Origin: Cymbomonas tetramitiformis
Taxonomy: Eukaryota > Chlorophyta > Pyramimonadophyceae > Pyramimonadales > Pyramimonadaceae
Assembly: GCA_001247695.2 (NCBI GenBank)
Contig: LGRX02035399.1
Location: 86,567 to 150,566 of the forward strand
Direction of reading: 5' to 3'
Length of the DNA: 64,000 nt
Under the pieces are notes generated by a model. It was not told where the DNA came from. It searched no databases and worked only from the letters and a program-made list of their open reading frames with translations. Position numbers and translations under genes: made by a program. Position 1 is the first letter of the stretch. Each line of letters begins with the position of its first letter. Positions 31,879-44,223 of this stretch are shown piece by piece.

Positions 31879-32801
31879 TTAAGCAGTGACATCACTAAGA
31901 AAACCAGAGGGTAACCGACACCTGCCATAAACAAGGATACAGAAACCGGTAGGGATGCTATTTGTTTTGTCTCGCAAAGAAGATCGGGCTATAACAGAGT
32001 TTTTACTCCATTTCTGGGATACACTCGGATGTAGTCCCACCTGATAACGCTTTGTTTCTGGGATACACTGGGATGGATTCCCACCTGATATCGTTGTGGT
32101 GAGAAGGACGGCAGCAGCGGACCTCTGGAAAGTATTTTGGATGGCTGTGGAACTTTGAGCACTGGATAGTGTTTTGCTGAGCGCAGCAGGCATAACGAAG
32201 GATCTAAAGAGCGAATGAGCTGCACAGGGGAATATGCATGAAGAGTAAACTTTTGAGATACGCTCAACCTATTTGACATCCGTTCAAGCGTCATAAAATA
32301 ATACGATAAGAGTGCACAGTAAGTAGGGTCTGTAGAAACCTTAACACGATCTTCACTTGCACTACTACACCTTCGCCTCTTGGATAGACAGTACTCAAGA
32401 AAATGTACACCTACCGGTTCCCATCGATGCACCGAGTGTTTACCATAAACAGAACGCGAACAAATACTGCTTTTAGTGTTAGAGCTTTCACTGTTCCCAG
32501 ATGGCAAGTTATCGAGTGCTTCCACTAGTTGGCAGCGTCCAACAGCCCCAGTGCTCACAGATAGCGGGTATGTGTTCCCGAATAGGAAAAAGAGAGATCT
32601 AACTGGGAAGGGAGAGTCTCTCGTTGTTGCGCCACCTGCAGCATGGCAAGACCGGCAGCTCTTCAATAAATAGTTTTGCCTGTGCATCCAGTAAGGTGAG
32701 GCGAAGACTCTGGGATGATCGTGAGATCAGGATAACACCTAAACAATCTTGTCTTTGCAACACACTGTGCAAGTGTCTGAATGGGTCAAACAGATCAAGG
32801 C
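31879..32801. other. Unrecognised sequence downstream of the KDEL receptor gene
   Basis: Minus-strand frames of up to 232 codons (31989-32687) show no family I know. TTTCTGGGATACACTNGGATG occurs twice, at about 32009 and 32054. The region may include the 3' untranslated part of the receptor gene. Confidence 0.3.
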
Positions 32802-34250
32802 TTACGATTTGATGTAATAATAAAAGAAGTCGCAGTAGATCGCGGTCTGCACAATACCAGAAGTCCACACTGCAGGAAAAATAATTTGCAACAGTGAGAT
32901 AGAAAAATATGAAACTTGTAGTAATACGAAAAATTCAAACAAACACAACACGTAAGTGAAGAAAAGGACGAAATGAACGAACCGATCCACTGGCGGTATC
33001 CGGGCTCAGTAAAGTAGCGGTACACCCAGTTCAGAAGATAAAGCCCACGATATGCCCTGCAGATTTAAGATCCCTTTCCGACTATCTGAACCTGAAGCGA
33101 AGACACCAGATATGGCAGGTGCCAGAACTCCACTGCTGAGGGGAATCTGCCTAACTCCACGCGAGATACAGCGCTCGTAAAAGTTCGAGTTAAACCTCTG
33201 AGCAACCGTAGAAGATCAGTACACGGGGAAGTACGAACCCGAGCAAAAAGACATAGTTTCCAGTAAGGGTATCGACGTTCTTGGTGCGCTGAAGCAAAAC
33301 CTGCGTGCAAACAACGCACTCATACACGGGACTGCGCAAAAAGGGAGTCGACGAAACTGTAGCTATTTAGTTAGCTAGAGGTAGATCTTACCAGCTGTGG
33401 CAGGATCGCAACGGCCTCCAAATAGATAGAAAAGGTCCATAAAATCTGTGCGTATACGCCGTATTAGGTGTTCAGCGCGAGAAAAATAGGTCTGAGGTTG
33501 GCAAAACGAGGTTAAACAGGAATAGAGAGGGCAACGAGAAAATGTACGCACTTCAGTGAGAGTGAACTCGTGATTGAGGATAAGAGCCAGAAGCAGAGAC
33601 GGTCCGATGAGGAAAAGGTAACGGAAAGTGTCTTGTTCCTTGTCATAGGTCTGGCTCACAACCTTATGGCGACGGACATACCATATGATAGTGAAAGAAG
33701 ATGTGATGAAAATTATTTTCATGCAGGTGTTATACCTGTGTGAGTGTGCAAACATTATTCGCATATTAGACGTACTTTAGAAAGGGTATGAAGAGGGTGC
33801 ATGCGATCAACTTCAAGCAGCGGGTACTTACACGGAGATAAAGCTGAAAAATAGATCGAGATAACGCGTGACAAACACAAGCGCGTAAAGCTCTTGCGTT
33901 CGGAGAGAGACCCCTGTGAAGCAAGATGCAGCTCTGTCATGCCGCAGCGCTTCTGCTTCTTTCGCTTCTTGGCTCAACTCGACTCAAGAACCAGACTGCA
34001 CATAAAACTGTGTCAAATTATGAAGCAACTTATTACTAACCATACCTGCGCATGATTTTGTCGCATGGATTTTCAAAAGTAGGGTCTGTGCATACGTCCC
34101 CAGCGTCCAAGAGAATTTTGGTCAGCATAGCAGTGGGGAAATGGGAGATCTTTATCTACACAGGAGCCTACACAGAAAAAATCACTGTTTCATACTTACC
34201 ACAATCGAGAGAAGGTGGGTCATATCCCCCGCAAGCCTGAAAATATTCAT
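32802..34250 (-). CDS. ER lumen protein-retaining (KDEL) receptor, eight exons
   Basis: This seven-helix Golgi membrane receptor returns escaped ER proteins by binding their C-terminal K/HDEL at acidic pH. Exons (minus strand): 34250-34200, 34085-34046, 33913-33832, 33735-33552, 33445-33392, 33300-33239, 33056-32983, 32869-32802. All seven introns (91-182 bp) are GT-AG and the phases match, giving 204 residues. Signatures: MNIFRLAGDMTHLLSIV, KIHATKSCAG, SLRTQELYALVFVTRYLDLF, MKIIFITSSFTIIWYVRRHK, YDKEQDTFRY, WTFSIYLEAVAILPQL, LLQRTKNVDTLTGNYVF, LLNWVYRYFTEPGYRQW and QTAIYCDFFYYYIKS. The last stop falls at IKS, so the tail is about 8-10 residues shorter than in typical members; an alternative 3' splice to another exon is possible. 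Closest in wording to plant and algal ERD2. This looks like a working host gene. Confidence 0.93.
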
Positions 34251-34329
34251 GATTGCGTTTGTTCGAAACGAATCCCTGAGGAGAACTCTGAGACTGCAGA
34301 TCTGCGTGTTCGAGTCTTCGAAAGTCTTA

Positions 34330-34474
34330 TAATATTGAAAGACCTTCCTTTCGGGCGTTGGCCTGCTGATAGGCGATAGCCGATAGGGATAGCTCGAAGC
34401 TCGTCATCGAGCTTGCGGACCTCTGCTCCTTATGATTTGGAACCTGGCCAAATTACCTTACCTTACTTACCTTA
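34330..34474 (+). repeat. truncated retroposon 3' tail
   Basis: The sequence ends with hairpin AAGCTCG-TCAT-CGAGCTT (34397-34414), then GACCTCTGCTCCTTATGATT, a CCAAATTACC step and CCTTA repeats. The same order (hairpin, GACCTCTG, CCAAATTACC, CCTTA run) follows several copies of the CAG-headed repeat array downstream, so this looks like the 3' end of a related retroposon. Confidence 0.55.
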
Positions 34475-35179
34475 GGCCCGTGCAACACCGGATTTTGCCA
34501 ACCAAATGTTTTGATCGCAACGATTTCATTGGCTCCTGTCGCGACTGTCATCCGGCGAACATTTCGTTTGTCATGCGAGGTCATTATTTGTGAAATGCCA
34601 AAAAGCAAATAATGGTCCAACATTTGGGACCTCGAAATCGTTATAGGAAAACACGGTGCCGGACAACATTTGCACCAAATGTTACCCAAATGTCGCCCGG
34701 GACAAATCCTGGATCATCAGATCAAAAAATCGGGAACGGTTCAGAGAGACCACCGGCAAACTGGAATGCCAAGATCGTGTATCGCTGGACTAGAATATGC
34801 TGCATTTTCCAATCACAGACACTGTTCAAGATGGGGTCGTCTAGTTTTCGACGTGGAGTGTCCATATGCTTCCGCTCGCCCGAAATAATATCATAAGTTT
34901 CTCTCTCTGCACGCATCCCGGTGTGTGCAGAGTCAATCACGTTTTTATGATGTTGTCCACGTAGGACTGACGAACGTTTGCCCGAAATATTCCTTTTTAA
35001 GTCGTTTCGCACGTTCGATCAGGCGAATGTCGATTTTAATCAGATCCCGCGGACTGTAATTTATAGATTTAATAATTCGTCTGAAAATGATCGCCAGGTC
35101 ATACGGAGACTGTATGACCCGGCGAAACGAATCTTATTTGCTTCGCGACAGTGTACCAAAATCCGGTGTTGCACGGGCC
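34475..35179. mobile_element. PIF/Harbinger-type MITE with TTA duplication
   Basis: The 705-bp element has near-perfect inverted ends of about 23 bp beginning GGCCCGTGCAACACCGG (34475 onward, complement ending at 35179). TTA lies on each side (34472-34474 and 35180-35182), inserted in a CCTTA microsatellite. The 3-bp TTA target and GGC-starting ends fit Tourist/PIF-Harbinger elements. There is no transposase. Confidence 0.8.
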
Positions 35180-35197
35180 TTACTTACCTTACTTAAT

Positions 35198-36333
35198 CAG
35201 CAGCAAAGCGCGAATCCCAACGGGCGACACAGACGAACTTTCGATCTCACGATCGCCAGACGCTAGCGATGACAGTGCCCTACAGTCGCGTACATTCACC
35301 GCGACGCCACCCACGCGTTATGGCATGGCATGTTGGGACGCAAAAAGCGAAGCACTGTCGCGCACATGATCCTACGGTCGGATGGCCTAGTGGAGATCTC
35401 TTTTTGAGATCGATCCGCCTAGACCTCTGCTCCTTATGATTTGGAAACGGACCAAATTACCTTACCTACCTCTGATCTTTATCGTCTTGGCATCAAGTAA
35501 ATACCTTTGACCTTTATAATCTTCACCCAAACCAAATTACCTTACTTACCTACCTCTGACCTTTATAATCTTCACCCAAACCAAATTACCTTACTTACCT
35601 TAATCAGCAGCAGCAGCAAAGCTCGAATCCCAACGGGCGATACAGTCGAATGTTCCATCTCACGATCGCCGGACGCTGACGATGACAGTGCCACCACAGT
35701 CGCGTGTATGTACCACGACGCCACCCACGCGTTATGGCATGGCATGCTGGGAAGCAAAAAGCAAAGCACTGTCGCGCACATGATCCTGCGGTCATATGAT
35801 GTAATGGCGATATCCATGTTAACATCGCATGGTAATTAATGGTGCTGTCCAAAAGGATCGACGCCTAGTGGAGATCGCATATTTGTGATCGACAGCGCCT
35901 AGTACCTTAATCAGCAGCAGCAGCAGCAGCAGCAAAGCTCGAATCCCAACGGGCGACGCAGTCGAATTTTCGATCTCACGATCGCCAGACGCCAACGATG
36001 ACAGTGCCACAACAGTCGCGTGTATTTATCGCGACGCCACCCACGCGTTATGGCATGGCATGCTGGGAAGCAAAAAGCAAAGCACTGTCGCGCACATGAT
36101 CCTGCGGTCAGATTATGTAACGGCGATATCCATGTTAACATCGCATGGTAATTAATCGCGCTGTCCAAAAGGATCGACGCCTAGTGGAGATCGCATATTT
36201 GTGATCGACAGCGCCTAGACCTCTGACCTTTATAATCTTCACCCAAACCAAATTACCTTACTTACCTTACTACCTCTGATCTTTATCGTCTTGGCATCAA
36301 GTAAATTACCTTACTTACCTTACCTTAGTCAAT

Positions 36334-36369
<36 letters not shown>

Positions 36370-38960
36370 AGCTCGAATCCCAACGGGCGACGCAGTCGAA
36401 TTTTCGATCTCACGATCGCCAGACGCCAATGATGACAGTGCCACTGCAGTCGCGTACATTTATCGCGACGCCACCCACGCGTTATGGCATGGCATGTTGG
36501 GAAGCAAAAAGCAAAGCACTGTCGCGCACATGATCCTGCGGTCAGATAGTGTAATAGCGAAAATAATTTAAACATCGCATGGCCGACGCGATGTTCGAAA
36601 ATCAGATAGATTCGCTTTTACATTGCATAGCAGACGCGAGGATCGAGAAATGTCAAATCATTAATGGAATGGCAAATTCGATGTTCATGTTCGGATCTCT
36701 CGAGTGCGCCGCGTCGGCAAGATAAATAATCCCATCGACCGTCAGATGCGCCTAGTGGAGATCTTAATTTAAGATCGACCGGGCCTAGTACCTTACCTTA
36801 ATCAGCAGCAGCAGCAGCAAAGCTCGAATCCCAACGGACGACGCAGTCGAATGTTCGATCTCACGATCGCCAAACGCTAACGATGACACTGCCACTGCAT
36901 TCGCGTGTATGTACCGCGACGCCACCCACGTGTTTTTGCATCGCATTGCATTGCATTGCATGACGCGATGTTCGGAAATCAGATAGATTCGCTTTTACAT
37001 TGCATAGCAGACGCGAAGATCGAGAAATGTCAAATCATTAATGGAATGGCAGACTCGATGTTCATGTTCGGATCTCTCGAGTGCGCCACGTCGGCAAGAT
37101 AAATAATCCCATCGACCGTCAGATGCGCCTAGTGGAGATCTTAATTTAAGATCGACCGGGCCTAGTGTATTACATGCAGCAGCAGCAGCAGCAGCAAAGC
37201 TCGAATCCCAACGGGCGACGCAGTCGAATTTCCGATCTCACGATCGCCAGGCGCTAACGATGACAGTGCCACAGCAGTCGCGTACATTTATCGCGACGCC
37301 ACCCACGCGTTATGGCATGGCATGATGGGAAGCAAAAAGCAAAGCACTGTCGCGCACATGATCCTGCGGTCAGATGATGTAATGGCAATATCCATGTTAA
37401 CATCGCACGGTAATTAATCGCGCTGTCCAAAAAGATCGACGCCTAGTGGAGATCGCATATTTGTGATCGACAGCGCCTAGACCTTTGACCTTTATAAACT
37501 TCACCTAAACCAAATTACCTACCTCTGACCTTTATCGTCTTGGCATCAAGTGAATTACCTTACTACCTCTGACCTTTATCGTCTTGGCATCAAGTGAATT
37601 ACCTTACTTACCTTACCCCAGTCAATCAGCAGCAGCAGCAGCAGCAGCAGCAAAGCTCGAATCCCAACGGGCGATACAGTCGAATGTTCCATCTCACGAT
37701 CGCCAGACGCTAACGATGACAATGCCACTGCAGTCGCGTACATTTATCGCGACGCCACCCACGCGTTATGGCATGGCATGCTGGGAAGCAAAAAGCAAAG
37801 CACTGTCGCGCACATGATCCTGCGGTTATATGATGTAATGGCGATATCCATGTTAACATCGCATGGTAATTAATCGTGGTGTCCAAAAAGATCGACGCCT
37901 AGTGGAGATCGCATATTTGTGATCGACAGCGCCTAGTGTATTACATGCAGCAGCAGCAGCAGCAGCAAAGCTCGAATCCCAACGGGCGACGCAGTCGAAT
38001 AAACGATCTCACCATCGCCAGACGCTAACGATGACAGTGCCACTGCAGTCGCGTACATTTATCGCGACGCCACCCACGCGTTATGGCATGGCATGATAGG
38101 AAGCAAAAAGCAAAGCACTGTCGCGCACATGATCCTGCGGTCATGTGATGTAATGGCGATATCCATGTTAACATCGCATGGTGATTAATTGCGCTGTCCA
38201 AAAAGATCGACGCCTAGTGGAGATCGCATATTTGTGATCGACAGCGCCTAGTGTATTACATGCAGCAGCAGCAGCAGCAGCAAAGCTCGAATCCCATCGG
38301 GCGACGCAGTCGAATTAACGATCTCACGATCGCCAGACGCCAACGATGACAGTGCCACAACAGTCGCGTACATTTATCGCGACGCCACCCACGCGTTATG
38401 GCATGGCATGACGGGAAGCAAAAAGCAAAGCACTGTCGCGCACATGATCCTGCGGTCATATGATGTAATGGCGATATCCATGTTAACATCGCATGGTGAT
38501 TAATCGCGCTGTCCAAAAAGATCGACGCCTAGTGGAGATGGCATATTTGTGATCGACAGCGCCTAGACCTTTGACCTTTATAAACTTCACCCAAACCAAA
38601 TTACCTTACCTTACCTTACTTACCTACCTCTGACCTTTATAATCTTCACCCAAACCAAATTACCTTACCTTACCTTACCTTACCTACCTTTGACCTTTAT
38701 AATCATGAACCAAACCAAAATACCTACCTTTGACCTTTATAATCTTCACCCAAACGAAATTACCTTTCCTTACCTTAATCAGCAGCAGCAGCAGCAGCAG
38801 CAGCAAAGCTCGAATCCCAACGGGCGATACAGTCGAATTTTCGATCTCACGATCGCCAAACGCTAACGATGACACTGCCACTGCATTCGCGTGTATGTAC
38901 CGCGACGCCACCCACGTGTTTTTGCATCGCATTGCATGTTGTAGCCTGTTAGCCGTTTGT
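35198..38960. repeat. array of CAG-headed retroposon-like repeats (about ten copies)
   Basis: Each copy runs (CAG)2-12, AAAGCTCGAATCCCAACGGG, a conserved body of about 230 bp with TTATGGCATGGCATG, and ends CGCCTAGTGGA-hairpin-GCGCCTAG. Copies begin near 35198, 35602, 35911, 36336, 36805, 37178, 37627, 37948, 38263 and 38780 (the last truncated). Between copies lie GACCTTTATAATCTTCACCC steps and CCTTA runs. The terminal hairpin is GATCGCATATTTGTGATC in most copies, GATCTTAATTTAAGATC in two (near 36765, 37135) and GATCTC-T5-GAGATC at 35395. All open frames here are repeat products. Confidence 0.85.
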
Positions 38961-39699
38961 CAGCCGTTAGGAACATGAACGTTTGAGGAGTTATCGTATA
39001 AATGATTGAACGCATGCTTCGATCTGAATTTTGTACCTATGTTTTCTTTTTGTTATATCGTCATATCGGATTAATGTCTATTCCACCTGTGGACTCTGAG
39101 CATGTGGATGTGCGAGCACCACCTGGTCGATGGTGGTACTTTAGTTTCTTATAAGTCACTGTGGATCTGCTACCAAACTTAGCTCTGTTTCTCGCACCCC
39201 ATAGTCTTGCTGTTGGACACACTATCATTATATACCGGTTCTTCGAAGACGGAATACTTACAGGCTGGGGTCCATATATTTATTGAGGTTCGTTCCTATA
39301 TACGTGTGCGAATGGCAGAATGGTTTGCAAGATGTTTGTTTTCTGAAAGTGAATATTTTGGGATGCTTTGCATCGCGTGTGGGAGCATGTTAGCTGTTAG
39401 CGCATGTACGTTTGAGAAAGTACTTTAAACGTACGTTTTGCATTATTGAACGCATGATCAGAACTGTCCTATAAAAGTGTTGTAAAAGCGGCGATGATAT
39501 TGGCGATGCGTAGGTTTTGTATCACACTTTCAGCGAGTACACGGAATGATCGTCAACAGGGTGGCCATGCGAATGATAATGGAACTTGGGATCTACGTGC
39601 TGCTTATGCTCATGCAAATAGGCGCACAAACGTCTATTATTTCTATATCAACGTCAATTTTTGTATGCGAACTACAATTTGGCGTGCGCAGCAATCACA
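38961..39699. other. Leader region of the following gene; exact start unresolved
   Basis: No repeat. Two short frames (39494-39739 and 39546-39953) overlap the first recognisable exon of the next gene. A frame with GGHANDNGTWDLRAAYAHAN at about 39560-39620 may be an upstream exon, but I could not find splice sites that keep the phase. Confidence 0.3.
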
Positions 39700-42414
39700 G
39701 AATGCTCGTGCATGCGGTGCGTGGAGGACCACGTGCTAATTCCGGAGGCGCGCGCAAGAACTCTGGAGGTGCGCGCAAGAACTCTGGAGGTGCACGCAAG
39801 AACTCTGGAGGAACAAGGCCAAAGTCTGGAGGCGCAAGGCCAAATGCTGGAGGCGCAAGACCAAATGCTGGAGCTCCTATGGGGAGTGCGAACGCACTTG
39901 GAAGTACTAATGCAGGTGAATATATCATGCCCACAATGAAGTCTGTCCGCTGACAGCACACAAATGCTTTGCATGTCCGAGATTCGTGCAAACAAAACGG
40001 ATCGCTCAAAATGATTTACGTTGTAATGCAGGTCCTGCTGGTCAACAAAACGCACTTGGAAGTACTAATGCAGGTGAATATAACATGTCAAATGTTGTGC
40101 ATGTCCGAGATTCGTGCAAACAAAACGGATCGCTCAAAATGATTTACGTTGTAATGCAGGTCCTGCTGGTCAACAAAACGCACTTGGAAGTACTAATGCA
40201 GGTGAATATAACATCTCAAATGTTGTGCATGTCCGAGATTCGTGCAAACAAAACGGATCGCTCAAAATGATTTACGTTGTAATGCAGGTCCTGCTGGTCA
40301 ACAAAACGCACTTGGAAGCACCAATTCAGGACCAGTTGGTCATCAGAATGCTTCAGTGGATGCAGGTGAAACAATACTAAACAACATACACGTTGCATGT
40401 AAAACTTTATTTGTTGAGAACATGATTATAATGATTGTGTAAGTAGTGGGTATCCTTATTATTCAATGTGTACAGTATGACGCATCATATCACAAACAAC
40501 CATGTTTGTGCAACCACTGCGGCACCTCAAAGTGTATACTTGGATTCATTTTGAAAATAGTAAATACAGAAATGGAAATCAAACAACTAAGCAATGTTTT
40601 TGTGTTTGGTGTGACAGTCAACCGCAATAAGACACTGTCGTTTTTAGAACGACAGCAGCTCGCACGAAAATGGATGAACATGCCTTCGATAACTACGATG
40701 GAAGAAAGTAATCCTATTCATTTTGACAACCTGCAACACCAACAACCATGTGGTATAGGCAATTGCCCACTGGCAGAGTTAGCTTTGTCATTCAATAATC
40801 GTGAACCAGCACAGATTTGTTGCGACAGCAATCGCTGTCGCGAACAGCCTGCATGCGATACATGCAGAATGTTATGCGAAGCAGACGATCAGCGCACAGA
40901 TATTGATAGAGTGCCCAACGACATGTCATCTGCTGGATGTTTACAGGTAATTATATATTTGACTCAAAACTTGTATCATAAATACATATGCATACACATC
41001 ATGCACTAACACATGCACACATAGTGTGAGATTTGTGTGCCAACATAAAAGCAATTATTATTTAGAATATTCCAGATTGTTAAATAAAGCTCACTGGCAT
41101 ATTGTTTTCTGGTTCATTTGTTTGCTTTTCATGGTATCTAATAACTGAACATGTTGTGACGCAGACTGCTTGGGCATATTCCACAGTGGGGAAAACATTT
41201 ATTAAGGAAGTGCGCAAGCACACGCCATATAAATATGATCGCTACAATCAACCACTGGTGTTTTATACAGATGATTTTGGTCATGAGCACGAATGGGCAA
41301 TGCCCAATGCCTTTACTCCAGCGCATATGCAATATATCCCTGGTTTCACAGAGAGTGTTGCATCCTTGCTACAATCCACGGTGGTGTTAAATGATGGTTT
41401 GCGGGGCAAAGTGCTCACATGCAAAGGCTTGTCACCAATGTTCTTGGTGCGAATGGAAAATGGCCAGTTACGCGAAATACATCGACAACATATTGTTCAA
41501 AATCAAGTAAGATTATTCTTGTATACATATATATATGTCCAATGTATCATGCAACATCATACTGTTAACGTGATGTTTAAAATGACAATTGCATTATACA
41601 TTTTTTGTTTTTGTAAATACAAATCCATGCAATAGACATGTTATTTATTCATGCTTCAATGCTTGGAGCATAGACCATAATGCATATTAAATATTTGCTA
41701 AGATCTATCATAATTTGGTGGAATAATTATGATAATGTGCATGTGCCAATCCTATGATGCACAGAGTATGAATTTTCAAACTAATTAACATTGTGTATGG
41801 GATACAAATGTACACAGGGACGGCAGAACCCATTAACGTGCACCAATTCAACTTCGAAGGATGCATTCATTGATAGCCTATACAATTTTGACATAAGCTA
41901 TGATCCGTTTTGTCCAATCTCTGCGCCCACAGCTTCCAACTCTGCGAACATCGCTGCAACATCATGTGAAACCATGACAGAGTTGTTCATGAACACTCCG
42001 CAACCTATATGCGCACCCATCACTGAGTGCAGAGATATGACTGACATATTTATGAACACATCTTGCATGGATTGCGACGTATCTATGTCAGCATCTTCTA
42101 CTGTAACGTCATCGGATCCTATGGTTGAAATGTTTTTGAACGTGGATCAACCAGTTTGCGCACCCATCACTGAGTGCACAAATATGAGCACATCTTCCGT
42201 GGATTATGCAGAGGACACAGTTCCAAATCGTCGATTGCCTTTGAATCTAAAGCATTGTTCCAAGTGTCATTTGTGGCAGTTCACCTGGAAATCCAACAAT
42301 CGCAGCTATCTGTCATCTTGTGTTTGTGGCGACAAAGCAGGAGGAAAATTGGCAGAACGTATGCAGGAAATCTATTCACTAAAACCTCTGCCTGCTGAAG
42401 TTTTGCCCTTTTAG
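39700..42414 (+). CDS. multi-exon hypothetical protein with Gly-rich repeats and C-terminal zinc-binding cluster
   Basis: Exons with GT-AG borders and matching phases end or lie at: ...39915 (start unresolved), 40032-40073, 40160-40201, 40288-40365, 40447-40946, 41165-41506, 41818-42414. The first part encodes Gly-rich repeats (GGARKNS three times, then GGARPNA). The next three exons each encode GPAGQQNALGST. Exon five contains CLCNHCGTSKC and several Cys pairs near CCDSNRCREQPACDTC. Exon six is a compact domain (YSTVGKTFIKEVRKHTPYKY, GHEHEWAMPNAFTPAHMQYI). The last exon has an internal duplication (QPICAPITEC and QPVCAPITEC) and ends with HCSKCHLWQFTW and SSCVCGDKAG, a likely zinc site. I do not recognise the family. 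The 40446 acceptor (phase 1) is the least certain junction. Confidence 0.6.
40032..40365 (+). repeat. 128-bp tandem unit containing one exon and one intron
   Basis: Period 128 bp: 42-bp exon (GTCCTGCTGGTC to AATGCAG) plus 86-bp intron (GTGAATATAACATG to GTAATGCAG). Exon starts at 40032, 40160 and 40288 are exactly 128 apart. The exon is symmetric (phase 1 to phase 1), so unit number can change without breaking the frame. Confidence 0.85.
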
Positions 42415-42429
42415 CTATAACGCGGCCTC

Positions 42430-43040
42430 CCCCTCCCACTCAACAAATAAATATGGCTCGCCATCCCCCTCCCACTCGGCAGATAGCTATGGCGCGCCCT
42501 CCCCTTCGCACTTGGCAGATAGGTATGGCGCTCCCTTCCCTCCAACTCAGTAGATAGCTATGGCACGCCCTCCCTCTCTCGACAGATAGCTGGCGGCGCG
42601 CCCTCCTCCCACCTCGCGTATATGCATGCACGCACCCTCCCTCCCACCAGTGATAGCGCGGCGCGCCCTCCACCTCCCACTCCGCAGATAGATATGGCGC
42701 ACTTTCCCCTTGCCATTCAGCAGATAGCTATGGCGCGCCCTCCCCCATCGACAAATAGCTATGGAGCACCCTTCCCCTCCCACTCAGCAAATAGCCGTAG
42801 CGCACCCTCCTTCTCCCACTCCGCAGATAGCTATGGCACGCCCTCTCCCTCCAATTCAGCAGAAAACTATGGCGCACCCTCCCCTTCCCACTCAGCTGAT
42901 AGCTGTGGCGCACTCTCCCCCTCCCACTCCACATATATCTATGGCAGAATGCCCGCCCTCCAATTGGCAGATAGCTATGGCGCTCCCTCCCCCTCCCACT
43001 CAGCAGATAGCTATGGCGCGCCCTTCCCCTACAATTCTAG
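42430..43040. repeat. minisatellite of about 38 bp
   Basis: Imperfect tandem units are built on CAGATAGCTATGGCGC, CCCTCCCCCTCCCACTC. Frames open on both strands (YGAPSPSHSADS on plus) follow from the repeat and are not called as genes. It begins 15 bp after the stop of the preceding gene. Confidence 0.85.
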
Positions 43041-44223
43041 CTTGCCACGCAGCCAAGGATAACCACGAGGCAGAGCTGTGCAGATGCGAAAAAGAGCTTG
43101 CAATTAAAGAGCGTGCATCAAGGTGTGCGACGAGTGAAGCGGCCACACCTTGTGCCTGGCGCGCAGGGAATGAAGTACACACAACAGGGCACTCACCGAG
43201 GGAAGCGGCCACACTCTGCACCTGAGCTTCGGTCACTGATATATCCCTGAACACAGCCCGAAAACACTTTCAAGATCCGTTCACATGCATGGGCAACATA
43301 CATCCTAGCCGTGGGTTGGAGCTGACACACGTCGAGGGAAGAACTCCCACCGCCCGTTTGAGCAGCAGCCTAACGCGCCGACCACTGCAGGCCATGGACG
43401 TAGGGTTGGCAGCTATGCAACAGGCCAAATGAAGCGACTCGGTGAGGGCTAACACGCCATCAGCGTGGGGCGCAAGCCAGGAATGTCCTGGTTTGCCCTT
43501 TAACAGAGCAACAGTCACTCAGTTAAGCTCAAGAGTGGCGCAACATCCAGACGAAACGTCCATCCCGGGATCTGACTGCGCCTGGTCTGACCGGGTTGGG
43601 CGCAAACCTTAAGAAAAGTGTGTCACAAGGAGCATTAGTGCCGTTAGCACGAGAGGCAACTGCAAACAGCCACACGCCTTCTGCGTCATAAATTGCAGTG
43701 CGATTTCAAACTTCCGAAAGGTCAAAAGCCACAACGCCGCGCACAAAGCCGGAGAGCCGTACACCCAAATGGGTGTTTTCTTTGGAGCCCCACACAAGTA
43801 CCCGGAATAGACTGTTTCAATGCCGCGACCGCGTCAGTGCCCCTCATCGCCACGGTTCAAGACACACCCCTCAGTGTCCTGTGCAGCTCTGTTATCCAAA
43901 CGTGCTCGGCAGTCCCTGGCGATGGTCTTGCTTCAAGCACCGTCACTGCCCCTCACCGCTCTTTTCCTACACGCAGCTGGCAGCACCCCGTGGCAATCTT
44001 TTACCCGGCGCCGCGTGTCGCTATTTTCCTATACACAGCCGCCGGCGCCCCGCACCCCTCTGTCTTCAGGCACCCCACAAATGCCCCCCCCTCCCCCGCA
44101 CCGCTGTTTTACAACACACTCCTCCCAGCGTTCCTCGGCTGGCCAGGACGAGAGCGCACAAGGTGCAACGACACGCATTCTGCCGTGGAGCCAACGCGAA
44201 GCTCAGAAGCGAAGGGTATCTAC
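43041..44223. other. No confident gene
   Basis: Several long overlapping plus-strand frames (43693-44356) arise in GC-rich sequence with CACCCC steps. None shows a domain, and three frames are open at once, which argues against coding. Confidence 0.35.

Noticed and set aside
31989..32687. 232-codon minus frame as a C-terminal extension of the KDEL receptor
   Set aside because: KDEL receptors have short tails, the receptor frame has its own stop at 32802, and the extension shows no domain.
34455..38770. CCTTA runs as interstitial telomere repeats
   Set aside because: The unit is not a known telomere repeat, runs are short, and they consistently follow the retroposon hairpin, so they are tail microsatellites.
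42622..43225. 146- and 154-codon frames in the 38-bp minisatellite
   Set aside because: Low-complexity translation of the repeat in several frames.
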